Shown here one piece after another: positions 14,111-24,576 of a stretch of DNA of 64,000 nt. The stretch comes from Endothia cerciana (Eukaryota > Ascomycota > Sordariomycetes > Diaporthales > Cryphonectriaceae). Location of the stretch: the NCBI GenBank assembly GCA_026119935.1, contig JALRMH010000044.1, forward strand, positions 124,001 through 188,000, given 5' to 3'. The translations under genes were made by a program, and so were the position numbers. Numbering within the stretch: position 1 is the stretch's first letter; every line of letters begins with the position of its first letter. Below the pieces are notes generated by a model, which had not been told where the DNA came from, did no database searches, and saw nothing but the letters and a program-made list of their open reading frames with translations.

Positions 14111-14705
14111 AGCCGTCACCGCCCGGCGTGCCTTGACCTCCTTCGATCGTTGCCTCATTCGCCTTCCCTCCCTCTCCCTGAGACAACGCATTCAAATCCA
14201 CATACCCTCCGGCCGATTCCTTCCCTCCCCCCCCCCCACCCCAGCCAGTAAGATGACCTCCTTCCCTGAATTGCCAGCAGCTCCTCCCCATGATCGCACA
14301 TAGCATAGCATTGCCTGCATTGCTGCTCCTCGAGTCGAATTGCTCTAATCCCCCCCCCCCCCCCCACTGCTGTGGGTCGTCCCTGACCGTCCCTGGCCGC
14401 TGACACACAAGCCGCAGACACAGCACCACGCCCCAACTGCCGTGGAGCACAGCACCAGCAATTGACCGGCCGCATCACGTTGCCCCATTCCCTGCCCTGC
14501 TCACACTTCGATCTCGGAACGTAACTGAGCCTCAGTTCAACTTCGACCACCAGCTGAAACCCCCCCTCCCCCGGCAGCGATATTCCCATCCGTGGACAAT
14601 GCCATGACGATGCGAACCACGACCGCTGCAAGACCCCGATTTCCTTCAGCCCCGCCCCCTTCTCACGACGGCTTGGACTCGTCCAGATAATCTGCCGCAG
14701 TGAAG

Positions 14706-17700
14706 ATGCAGGCAGTCCCCAGTGTGAGTACCTCAGCCTGTGTGTTGGATCCTGGGGGGGGGGGGGGCGCATGGCGCAAGGGCGGGGGGTGCAAACCGCG
14801 GAGCTTGGGCGGACCCCCCAAGGCTCGACTGTTTGCAGGAGGGCGGCTCCTGGCATCCCCACGCCGAGTCCTTGATAGGTTCAGGTTGCTCCCAGTCCTC
14901 AAGAAGTACGTGCTAACCTGGGCCTCCTGCTGCAACAGCTAGTTGGGACCGGCACCGTCGTTGCCGCTGCTACTACTGGCCTTGTCTTTGGCCAGCCCTC
15001 CGAGCCAACCCTTCCCTGCCCCCCCCGGCCATCACGACCATCTTCGCCCCTCACGAGAAAGGTCTTTTCCGACTTCAGCTTCGAAAGCTCGCGAGCGACC
15101 CCCACACCTCCCCCGGCATCCCGCCCGGGAACGAGCCCTGCGGTCAGCCTGGCACAGCCTGGCGACAGGCAACCCGGCCACGACCAGCCGCACCCTTCAC
15201 CACTCTTCTCCCACCCGGTCAGCGGCAGCGGCCAGCCAGCACCAGCGGGGAAGCAGGTGACGCCTCCAAAACCACCAAGTCGGCGGCAATCGTACATTCG
15301 ACCAGGGGACGTCGCCGCCGCGAGTATCAACGAAGGCCCCCGAGACTCGTTCTCATCCCACGGCTCCTGGATAAGGCGTCTGTCCCTGCGGCCCAATTCG
15401 CAGCAAGACAGCCCCAGGTCGAGCCTTGGTCCAGATTCTTCCATCTCCTTCTCGCAAGGCTCCGGCTCGGTCATGCTCTCTCCTACGGTCTCGTTGACGC
15501 CGACGATACCGCCCAACAAGCTGATCAAGCGGCTTGGATCCACCAACGAGAGCATATTCGCCAGGCGTCAGTCCAAGGGAGAGGTCACAGCCCTACGACG
15601 GCCTGCTACGAGCCATCAGCGGTCGGCCACGGTCCAGCAACTGCCAACGTCACCAGGTGTGGATATGCCCCTCAACGAAATGTCACTGGACCAGTTGTCA
15701 CGACCTCGTGCCTCTACCACTGGACAGGCCAGCTCACCCTTGAGGCTCCAGGAGCCCTCGAACTGGTCGTCCTTCTTCCACATGAGGAGGGTGAAGACGT
15801 CGAGACGAGCAAACGTGATGACCCCCAGCGCCGAGGGCAGCCTCTTGGACTACCCTCTGCCCAAGATGAGGATTCGTGTCCGGCACAGCAGCTTCCCTCG
15901 GCCGTTCTTGATAAAACCCCAGTCGATATCAGATGCCACCTTTGAGGCAGCCATGGCGGAACCGGAGCTGGAACGACCGTTCACCATGGCAACATCGGTT
16001 GCCTCTGAGCAGAGCCCCCGGGGCTCTCATCAGGTACCGTCGGAGCAGTCCGATAACACTCCCACCAAGAAAGCTCGGCGGTCCCTCTCGACGCAGTTCA
16101 GGCCCCCCAGCGGTTGGAAAACCACAGCGGGTAGCTTGCGCCGTTCAAAGAGGAGAGGAGAGGAGCACAGCGGGACAAGGCGATATGCCTCCGACCCGAC
16201 ATCATCTGCGACGCCAAACGTCGTTCGACCAGGTGACAGCAGGACTACTGGTATCGAGGAGCTCTTCACACCACCAAAGTCTGCACATCGGGCCTCGCAG
16301 AAGACTGAGATATTCCGGTCTCACGATCAGACGCGCGATGGCTCAGCATCCATACCCACCCTCCCGCGACTCTCCACCTTTCAGATGGACCTGTCCCGGG
16401 CTGGGCCATCCCCTCCGCCATCTGCAGGTCTGCAGGCATCCAGCCCCACCCAGTTCAGCCCGAGCACTGCGCCCTTCGGCGCCCCAGTCCCATCGCACAG
16501 CAGGGCCGTGTCGAAAGAGGGCGCGTCCACTCTTGCCGGTTCCGAGATGTCGGTGCCTGGACTGGCTTCTGGAGATGACGATACGGACTATAAGAGTGAT
16601 GCGCTGTTTGATTCATTCCGGACTACTGATACCAACAGGTTGAGGATGGCCGAGACACCTCTGGAAACAATGTTCGACGATTCCTTCCACGGTGCCCCTG
16701 GCAACGTCAAGGCGAAGAGGTTGTCAATCCAGGAGATCTTGGGCAACTCATGGGATGGAAACACTCGGATTCTCGAGGAGGACGAGGGATCTTCAACCCC
16801 AATGCGCGGATTGCGCGAGCTCCGCATTGCAGACGACACTTACGATGATGACAACCGGGCCACCGAGATAGCCAAATTCCAGATCTCAATGGGCGGCCGG
16901 AATCCGGGCAGGCTCTCGTTGGATACAACAGACGATGACTACGACTGGGCCAGAGATGACGAAGAGGCTTTCAGCAACCCCCTCTCGCCGCCTGCAAGCC
17001 TTTTCAACCCTCGAAGGGGACCTAGCCAACCTCTGCGGTCGGCGTTGTCCAGGATTAGTGACAAGAGCGCTTCCGATGGGTACACAGTTGCCAGTCCTAC
17101 CGAGCGGCCGAGAAGCAATCTTTTCGACTGGAGTGAACCCTCCCATGAGAAGAATGACGACGGCCTTTCCCGGCCCAAGACCGCCCACGGCAAGCAGGAG
17201 TCGGATCTCCGAGGGGGCCGGCCGTCGAACCGAAAAGGCTTCCCGCCTGCCCATTTCCGCAGTCAGAGCGTGCCGGTCGTTCACGATCCACAGGAAAACA
17301 CCAAAAACTCGACAAAGTTTGGAACTTGGGCCCTTGGTAACAAGGGCGCTAGTGAGGACTGGGACGACGACTTCGACTTCGACGAGGCCAGCAACTCCGG
17401 CTCCAGCTCGAGGCCTGCCAAGGGTCTCTCCATGCGGGTGCCTCAGTCCATCCAGGCGACGCAGCCCACCGTGAAGGCCCACTCCGGCCAGATTCGGGAA
17501 CTGTCGCTGCTCGTCAGCAGCCTCAAGCGACTCTGTTGGCAGGGCCGCGAGCTGAACCTGCTCGGTGGCCAGGCAGCCCCTTTGTGGAAGGAGGCCGAGA
17601 ATATCATCTTGTTGGCGTCGCCAGACGAGGATGAGGCAGAGGAGACCGACACAGACCGGAGCTTCTCCGACTTCGACCCATCAACGATCGACGAGCGCTT

Positions 17701-18328
17701 CCTTGACGAGGGGTTTGATGCTTCCACGCTGGACCGGGCTGAAGAACCGGCTGATGGCCTGGAGCCGGAGATTCCGAAGAATGCTGTGGTGAGGGAGAAG
17801 ATAGTCGCACGAAGACGGTCCGTCTTCTCCCCAGACGACGACATCTTTGGTAACAATGCATCTCTGGAGCTGCCTGCTACGCGGCCGCATACGCCTCGGG
17901 CTCCTGAGCGCGTGAGGGAATTCCACACACCTGACGGTGCCGTCGTCTCGTCTGTCATCGCGGCCATGGAGCACCAACGATCCCAGCCGAACCGACCACC
18001 AGAATCGCCATTGAAGCCGTCCAAGGCCAGGCTCTTCTTCGACACAAACAGCCTCCAGGAGCTCGTGAAGCGGGCGAGTTCCATCTTCCATACCCTGTCT
18101 GACATCGTGCGGCGGGAAGAGCTCCTCACAATGAGCCCGCAGGCCACACCAAGACATGACCGGCACAAACGCGGTGAAAGCCCGGCGTTCACTAGGGTCT
18201 TCTCGGGTCCTGATGAGGGCTCCCCACGCCACCTGGTCAAGAGCCAGAAGAGCCATTCCCCGATACCGCGAAGCTCGTTGGAATCGAACGGTCTGGGCCA
18301 ACGAATGCAGATGATGACGGTCAGCTGA
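14706..18328 (+). CDS. Large acidic, mostly disordered fungal protein of unknown function
   Basis: I propose a tiny first exon (14706-14723, MQAVPS), a 215-bp intron (GTGAGT donor, CTAAC branch near 14914, CAG acceptor, with a G-homopolymer inside), and exon 2 at 14939-18328, in phase, giving 1135 aa. The long frame has no ATG near its 5' end (its first usable start-like codon is a GTG at 15257), and it stays open back to the acceptor at 14938; this supports the upstream exon. A short hydrophobic stretch follows the splice (GTGTVVAAATTGLVFG). Most of the protein is Ser/Pro/Arg-rich and probably disordered. The C-terminal third is denser: FGTWALGNKG, then EDWDDDFDFDE, then a helical segment IRELSLLVSSLKRLCW followed by LWKEAENIILLASPDEDE. 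The WDDDF element followed by a helix loosely recalls septation-network scaffolds of the Byr4/Bfa1 type, but this is only a guess. Confidence 0.7.
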
Positions 18329-18540
18329 GGGCGGCGTCGACACTTCATACCACCACAATAATGTTTGATTATCCGCCACCTGGCGGAAAGGATGCCCTCG
18401 TCAGCACACCACCAACGACGTCGACTACCATACTACTATGTATATGTACGAATACTTAAAAGCTAAATCGGTTGATTTTTCCTGTGCTTTCCGTCCACGG
18501 TTCATTTGCATAGCAGAACAGGAATCACAAAAGGAGAAGG

Positions 18541-18582
18541 AAAAAAAAAAAAAAAAAAAAAGGAAGAAAAAAAAAAGGAAAA
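18541..18582. repeat. Poly-A / A-G rich tract
   Basis: A run of about 21 A is followed by AGGAAGA-type purine sequence, some 210 bp past the stop of the 14.7-kb gene. It is a low-complexity purine tract, not evidence of retroposition: there is no target-site duplication or element body beside it. Confidence 0.8.
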
Positions 18583-19040
18583 GCCCTGGCGGTCTGGTCC
18601 AAAGAAACCTTTTCTCAGGCATCGCCGCAGAGGATTAGCCCGATCTCCAGTCGGAGCAAAACATGCGCGGCGATTTCAGCAGGCCGGAGGGGAGTACACA
18701 ACTTTTCTACTCGTCAAAAGGGGGTTTTAAATATACCAGGTTGTCACCACAGGGACGGACGGAAAGCCTGCAGAAATACGCAGGAAACGAAAGCCCGCAA
18801 GGGCTTCAGGCACCGAGATGGACGGACTGGTTTCTTAGGATACTGGCCAGGCTCGGCCAGGGGGGACTCGGACATCGAGGGCAAAGCAAACAAGCAGCAT
18901 TTGGCCAGTGTATGCATTACGGAGCTCACATGGCTTTTGTACGGAATCTTGTTTTCATCAATCAGTGTTGGTAGTCATTAGTCTGGACCTGGGGGAAGGG
19001 GGTGGGCGTGTTGCTCAAGCCTCTGCCTCGCTCCGTCATC

Positions 19041-19067
19041 ATGCATGCATGCATGCGCATGCATGCG
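19041..19067. repeat. GCAT/GCATGC palindromic microsatellite
   Basis: Tandem ATGC units, each self-complementary, are interrupted once by GCGC. The whole tract can fold back on itself. Confidence 0.85.
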
Positions 19068-19523
19068 AGGAATAGACCCTTATGACTACGACTCTCGTTC
19101 TCTGGTGCCTTTCTCGGCATGACATGCTCACTTGGGTGTGACAGGATGTCGATTTCGACCTTTTCATTACAAGATGGTAAACATGATGGCAGGCCGGCCC
19201 CCTGGCACGGTCTGTCTCATGATATGCAGCGTGGGGCCCCACTCGCAACTAGCTACGGGCAACAGCGGTATCCCCAACGCCAGTCATCGTATCTGCCCTA
19301 CGACCCGTCGAGACGAGCCATGCAGTTTACGAAGACCGTGACCAGAGGGGTTGGTTGGTGGGACGGCGGCCGTTGGAAGGGGGCGGCGGCAAATGATCGT
19401 GTCGCGCTACGTGGTAACCACCGGTGCCCGCCCGGAGCCGCGCGCTAGCGTCAGGGGCAGCGCGTGACGTGAGCGACTCAAGATAGTTATAAACGCTTTG
19501 CATTGGGCGCTGTGCCAGCCCAA

Positions 19524-19549
19524 GTGTGTGTGTGTGTGTGTGTGTGTGT
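19524..19549. repeat. (GT)13 microsatellite
   Basis: A perfect GT dinucleotide run in intergenic DNA. Confidence 0.95.
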
Positions 19550-20227
19550 ATGTTTGGGATGGTCACGCCTAGGGAGCGGCACGACATATTCCTCCTGGTC
19601 ATACTATGGTAGGAGGTAGGTTGCGAGATGCGACTACCTTCTGGCCGATGCCTCTCTGGCCAGCCCCGACAAGCACGCGGAAATCGGCATGCGCCGTGTT
19701 CTGTTGGTTGGTTGGTTGGGTGGGTGGGTGGGTGGATGAATGGGGCATCCCCCGTTGGGACAATTCTGGAACTGGGTCGGATCGGACCAGACAGGATAAC
19801 TACTGGACAGCCCATCGTCCACTATCGAAGGGGGGGAGACACGGTCCGGATATGGAGGAGGGGTTTACGGTACCGGCTCCCTTGGAAACTCGGGAAACGG
19901 TCCCGGCCCGTCGCGTCGGTGCTCATCATTGCGAGGGCGGCACTCGACAAGTGTACTAAGTATCGGTTGGCGGGGGGGGGGGGACGTCTAGGGGAGGTTG
20001 AAGTTTCACGAAATCGACATGCCGCGTGGGATGGCCGACGATGGTTCGTTCATACGTTCAGGCCAGAGGCGCGAGGGGTGTTCGGGCCTAGCGTGTCTGT
20101 CCTGGTGGGGCGGCAAAACAGCAGACCCCTGCTTCGCTGGTGCCGGTGGCTCATCTCCCCGGGTGCCCGTAGCGTTGACACGGGTGGGTGGGTGGGTGAT
20201 AGCGAGCGGTGAAGCACAGCAGGGCAA

Positions 20228-20335
20228 TGCACAGCACTGCACAGCACAGCACAGCACAGCACAGCACAGCACAGCACAGCACAGCACAGCAGAGCAGGGC
20301 AGGGCAGAGCAGGGCAGAGCACAGCCAGGGCAGGG
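20228..20335. repeat. CACAG/GAGCA pentanucleotide repeat
   Basis: About ten near-perfect GCACA units grade into GAGCAGGGCA variants, 500-600 bp upstream of the beta-tubulin start. Frames read through it give meaningless repetitive peptides in all phases. Confidence 0.9.
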
Positions 20336-20825
20336 CACCTTAGCAGAGCAGAGCAGAGCAGAGGGCGGAGGCCCGGGCGGGGAGGTTCGACAGGTGAAGG
20401 GGGGATGCCCCACTTTTCCGATCATGACTAGCCGGCCAGGCCCGCTGGTTGATTGGCTGCAGCTGCTCGGCACCTTCCCCCCAAATCAAAAATCAACAAA
20501 CCAGAGTCACACGCAGCAAACCCAGCCTGCCAGCCCAACCCAGCCCAAGTCCAACCTAGGCAGAGCTTGCGGGCCCACTCCTGATTTCTCGACTGACCTA
20601 CCGACCACCCACCGGGGAGCAACCAAACATAGCCTCCACACGCCTGAGTTCTCTATCTCTCCCCTGGCCGCAGCTCCTGTCTTCCGCCTCGATCCCAATT
20701 CTACCAACCCATCCCAACACATACCAGCAACCTTGCTGTCGATTTGTTGTCTTGCCTTCTGATATCATCTTGCCTCCTCGTTCCCCTCTCTCTGTCTCTC
20801 TCCCCCACACGTACAACCGTTCAAG

Positions 20826-22869
20826 ATGCGTGAGATTGTGAGTTGCGGGCCCCTTCTCGATGACCCCCTCCCAGAATCCTGCCCAGACAGAGCCTGAGAC
20901 GCGTCGGCAGATGCTGGCGTTGTGCTCACCTCCCGCCTTTTTCGCATCGTCTGCCCTGCCCCTGAGTCTTGACCCCACCATCGCGACCGGCCTCACCTAT
21001 GGGCCTCGGTGCCTCAGCACAAGCTCGGAGACACCTCAGGAAACGCGACCAGGTAGATGGCTAACGTGATGTTTTCTTCGCAATACAGGTTCACCTCCAG
21101 ACCGGCCAATGCGTGAGTCGACCTAACCCCCCCCCCCCCCGTCAGACACCGCAGCTAGCTGCTGCCGTGGCGGCTGTTATCTTGCTTGCCTGGGGAAATG
21201 GGGGGGAGAAAAAAACAACAACTGACACGTTTCGCAGGGTAACCAAATCGGTGCCGCCTTCTGGTGCGTACCTCGAGCTACACGACGGCAACCACCGACG
21301 CGTGTCGACGATGCCGACCTCGTGGTGGCTTCGGTGCTGACCTCGGCTGCAGGCAAACCATCTCCGGCGAGCACGGCCTCGACAGCGATGGCGTGTATGT
21401 TGTACCCTACTGCTGCCCGGTCGACGCGCCTCGGGCCCTTTCCCCCGCTGACCACCGCACAGCTACAACGGCACCTCCGAGCTCCAGCTCGAGCGCATGA
21501 ACGTCTACTTCAACGAGGTATGTCTATCGGGGCCAGGCTCTGGCGTGACCCCGCCCGCGGCCCCTGGCGTGACCGAGCCCCCACTGACGCGCTCCTGTCC
21601 AGGCCTCCGGCAACAAGTATGTTCCCCGCGCCGTCCTCGTCGATCTCGAGCCCGGTACCATGGACGCCGTCCGCGCCGGCCCCTTCGGCCAGCTGTTCCG
21701 CCCCGACAACTTCGTCTTCGGCCAGTCCGGTGCCGGCAACAACTGGGCCAAGGGTCACTACACCGAGGGTGCTGAGCTGGTCGACCAGGTCCTGGACGTC
21801 GTCCGCCGCGAGGCCGAGGGCTGCGACTGCCTGCAGGGCTTCCAGATCACCCACTCCCTGGGTGGTGGTACCGGTGCCGGTATGGGTACCCTGCTCATCT
21901 CCAAGATCCGCGAGGAGTTCCCCGACCGCATGATGGCCACCTTCTCCGTCGTGCCATCCCCCAAGGTCTCCGACACCGTCGTCGAGCCCTACAACGCCAC
22001 CCTCTCCGTCCACCAGCTGGTCGAGAACTCCGACGAGACCTTCTGTATCGACAACGAGGCCCTCTACGACATCTGCATACGCACCCTCAAGCTGTCCAGC
22101 CCCTCCTACGGCGACCTCAACTACCTCGTGTCGGCCGTTATGTCCGGCGTCACCGTCTCCCTGCGCTTCCCCGGCCAGCTGAACTCTGACCTGCGCAAGC
22201 TGGCTGTCAACATGGTCCCCTTCCCCCGTCTCCACTTCTTCATGGTCGGCTTCGCCCCCCTGACCAGCCGTGGCGCTTACTCCTTCCGCGCCGTCACCGT
22301 CCCCGAGTTGACCCAGCAGATGTTTGACCCCAAGAACATGATGGCCGCCTCTGACTTCCGCAACGGCCGCTACCTGACGTGCTCTGCCATCTTGTAAGTG
22401 GTCCCCCCCCCCCCCGCCCTCACGCCTTTGGGGGGCTGTCAGGGCTTGTTTTGCTAACCCCTATCCCTCCAGCCGTGGCAAGGTCTCCATGAAGGAGGTC
22501 GAGGACCAGATGCGCAACGTCCAGAGCAAGAACTCGTCCTACTTCGTCGAGTGGATCCCCAACAACGTCCAGACCGCCCTCTGCTCCATCCCCCCCAAGG
22601 GTCTCAAGATGTCCTCCACCTTCGTTGGCAACTCTACCGCTATCCAGGAGCTCTTCAAGCGCGTTGGCGAGCAGTTCACCGCCATGTTCCGTCGCAAGGC
22701 CTTCTTGCATTGGTACACCGGTGAGGGTATGGACGAGATGGAGTTCACCGAGGCCGAGTCTAACATGAACGATCTCGTCTCGGAGTACCAGCAGTACCAG
22801 GATGCTGGTGTCGATGAGGAGGAGGAGGAGGAGTACGAGGAGGAGGTCCCCCTTGAGGAGGATGCCTGA
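20826..22869 (+). CDS. tub2: Beta-tubulin
   Basis: Seven exons (20826-20837, 21089-21112, 21238-21263, 21353-21394, 21463-21517, 21603-22393, 22473-22869) sum to 1347 nt and 448 aa, the normal fungal length. The first exon encodes only MREI, as is usual in filamentous fungi. All six introns have GT donors and AG acceptors; intron 2 and intron 6 contain C homopolymers. The GTP-binding tubulin motif GGGTGAGMG lies near residues 140-148 and the acidic glutamate-rich tail (EEEEEYEEEVPLEEDA) ends the protein. Residues linked in the literature to benzimidazole resistance are all wild type: H6, Y50, F167, E198, F200. Family knowledge: it pairs with alpha-tubulin to form microtubules and is the target of carbendazim-type fungicides. 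Residue 212 is Ile in DICIRTLKL, where I would expect Met or Phe. Confidence 0.98.
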
Positions 22870-23019
22870 ATCATGGTCTGATGCGATGGTGCTGCCCAAC
22901 AAACATGCAATGATCCAGGACTCTGATCGGGAGTCCCTAAATCGACATCATTGTACATCGCTCACGGCACTTATTCTCACACGTTCTCAGTCTGTCACTG
23001 TTGCGTGTCTCCCCGTCTC

Positions 23020-23058
<39 letters not shown>

Positions 23059-23263
23059 TGTGGACAGCTATTCGATTCCAGGGGGGTTCTGATGATCGGT
23101 TGACCGATCGTCTTAGCAGAGCAGAAGGGCAACATTGGTCTTACAATATACCTCTTGTAGTTGGCCCCTTTCCACGCGGACTAAAGAAAAATCAAAGACA
23201 AGTTCTCTTGCGGATACGCGCAAAGATTGTTATTCCGGCGGTACCTCGGCTGACGTGACGACC
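22870..23263. other. 3' intergenic between convergent genes
   Basis: This contains the 3' UTR of beta-tubulin, including a (TG)18 run, and the 3' end of the convergent esterase gene. No other gene is seen. Confidence 0.6.
23021..23056. repeat. (TG)18 microsatellite in the tubulin 3' UTR
   Basis: An unbroken TG run starts about 150 bp after the beta-tubulin stop codon, probably inside the 3' UTR. Confidence 0.95.
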
Positions 23264-24576
23264 TCAGAGCCCAAACCACGCCTCGCTTGCACTCAGGTTG
23301 GCCGGTACACTGTGGCCCACCCCCTGGGCATAGATCCCCTGCACCTCGCTGCCGTAATCACTCGTCGTGTACCCGGACTGCGGGGTGTTCTCCTGCGTGC
23401 TCGTCGCCGCCTGCCCGACCCCGAGGACGTCGGTCCACTGCTTGATCTCCTCCTGGTAGTTCTGCGGGTACAGCAGGGTGTCGGCGGACCCGTGCCAGAT
23501 CTGCATCCTGGGGCGCGTGGCGTTGGCCCCGTACAAGGGATACATGGCGCGCGCGGTGTCGCCCCACGCCTCCGGGGTCGCGGTGACCTGGCCGTTGGCG
23601 CACGAGTTGTTCCAGGCGTCCACCTGGCCCGAGGCGGACAGGAAGCAGCCGGCCGCCACGCCCGAGTAGAGGGACACGGCGGCGATCTGCTCCGGATAGG
23701 TGGCGGCCATGACGTTGGACATCATTGCTGGTGGATTTTTGTTTTAGTCTTTGATTTCAGTTTGGGGTCTCGCTGTCAGGTTCTTCTCTCTCTTTTTTTT
23801 TTTGGGGGGGGGGGGGGGAAGGGGGCTTTCCTGAGGAACATTTCCCCCGCGGGTCGAGAAAGACGAGCTCATCGCCGGAGGGGGGGTGACAAGGGGAGGA
23901 CGGGAGGCGAGAAGAAAAAGCCCGGGTTCTTGTCCGTCCGTCCGTCCGTCCCCCAGGGCTGGGAAAGGAAAAGAGAAAAGCAGGAAAAGGTACATACCAC
24001 CGGAGCTGCCGCCGGTGACGAAGACCCGGGACGCGTCCGCCTTGTACTCGGTGATGGCGTACGCGATCATGTTGGAGATGGCCTGGGAGTCCCCGCCGCC
24101 GCCGTGGGTGAGGGTCGCGGCGCTCGAGACGTCCCAGCACGTGCCGCTGTTGGGCGAGGACGGCCAGACGGTGATGTACCCCTTCCCGTCGGAGCCCCGG
24201 CGCCAGGGGATCAGGCTGTTCTGGAAGTAGGCCTGGGCCGAGGACTGGCAGGAGTGGATCACCACCACGAGGGGCGGGTTGTCGACGACGTTGTCGGGGA
24301 CGTAGACGTACCTGTAAAGGGGGGAGAGGGGGGAGATGGCCCCCCCCAGTGGTCAGCTTCCCCGGAGCGGTATTGCTTGCTTGCTTGATTTAGGGAGGGA
24401 GCGGGTTGGGAGGGGCGAGTGGGTTGGCCGAGCTGCCTTGGCGGAACCTACATCTGGGCCTTGGAGGCCGCGTTGTTGGGATAGTTGACCTGGGTCAGCT
24501 GGGCTGCCTGGGCGGGCAGCGAGCCCGCCAGGAGCCCAGAGAGGAGGACGCGGAGGACGGAGGTGGTGGGCATCAT
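23264..24576 (-). CDS. Secreted CE1 esterase (acetyl xylan / feruloyl esterase type)
   Basis: Three exons on the minus strand (24576-24452, 24311-23998, 23727-23264) give 300 aa, the usual size of fungal family CE1 acetyl xylan esterases. A signal peptide is clear (hydrophobic core VLRVLLSGLLAGSL, likely cut after AQA). The esterase-PHB fold shows YVYVPDNV, then PPLVVVIHSCQSSA, the nucleophile elbow GGSSG with Ser144, Asp229 in WHGSADTLLYP and His285 in GVGHSVP, so the triad is complete. Family knowledge: such enzymes remove acetyl or feruloyl groups from plant xylan outside the cell. There is no carbohydrate-binding module. Intron 1 (140 bp, GTAGGT) splits the Met codon before YVYVP; intron 2 (270 bp, GTATGT) splits the Ala codon just after the catalytic motif and holds a G/T homopolymer tract. 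Acetyl versus feruloyl specificity cannot be decided from sequence alone. Confidence 0.93.

Larger units (their letters stand above)
5210..14705. other. 9.5-kb interval without a supported gene
   Basis: Open frames here are short, mutually overlapping and of low-complexity composition; none has a recognisable domain or a convincing start plus splice set. Contents: G or C homopolymers at about 9311-9325, 10094-10110, 10154-10163, 10741-10752 and 11890-11900; a T/G junction tract at 10734-10752; an 8-bp tandem repeat at 12685-12748; A-rich DNA around 13283-13315; a CT-rich tract at 13860-14110; C runs near 14228 and 14350. The last kilobase is probably the promoter and leader of the gene at 14706. 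A long non-coding RNA or a fast-evolving small gene cannot be excluded. Confidence 0.5.
18329..20825. other. Intergenic region rich in simple repeats, including tubulin promoter
   Basis: No gene seen. Contents: A21-22 followed by A/G-rich DNA at 18541-18582; GCAT palindromic repeats at 19041-19067; (GT)13 at 19524-19549; GGTT/GGGT repeats at 19705-19734; a G homopolymer at about 19973-19983; CACAG-type pentanucleotides at 20228-20335. The 350 bases before 20826 are CT-rich and are likely the beta-tubulin promoter and leader. Confidence 0.6.

Noticed and set aside
13651..14303. Leu/Ser-rich frames at 13651-14136 and 13764-14303
   Set aside because: They translate the CT-rich tract and C homopolymers; this is leader or promoter sequence.
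18541..18582. Poly-A tract as a retroposon tail
   Set aside because: No element body, reverse transcriptase remnant or target-site duplication is beside it.
19998..20762. 254-codon plus-strand frame
   Set aside because: Its bulk is the translated pentanucleotide repeat and promoter sequence; there is no coding signature.
21510..22235. 241-codon minus-strand frame across beta-tubulin
   Set aside because: It is an antisense shadow of the largest tubulin exon.
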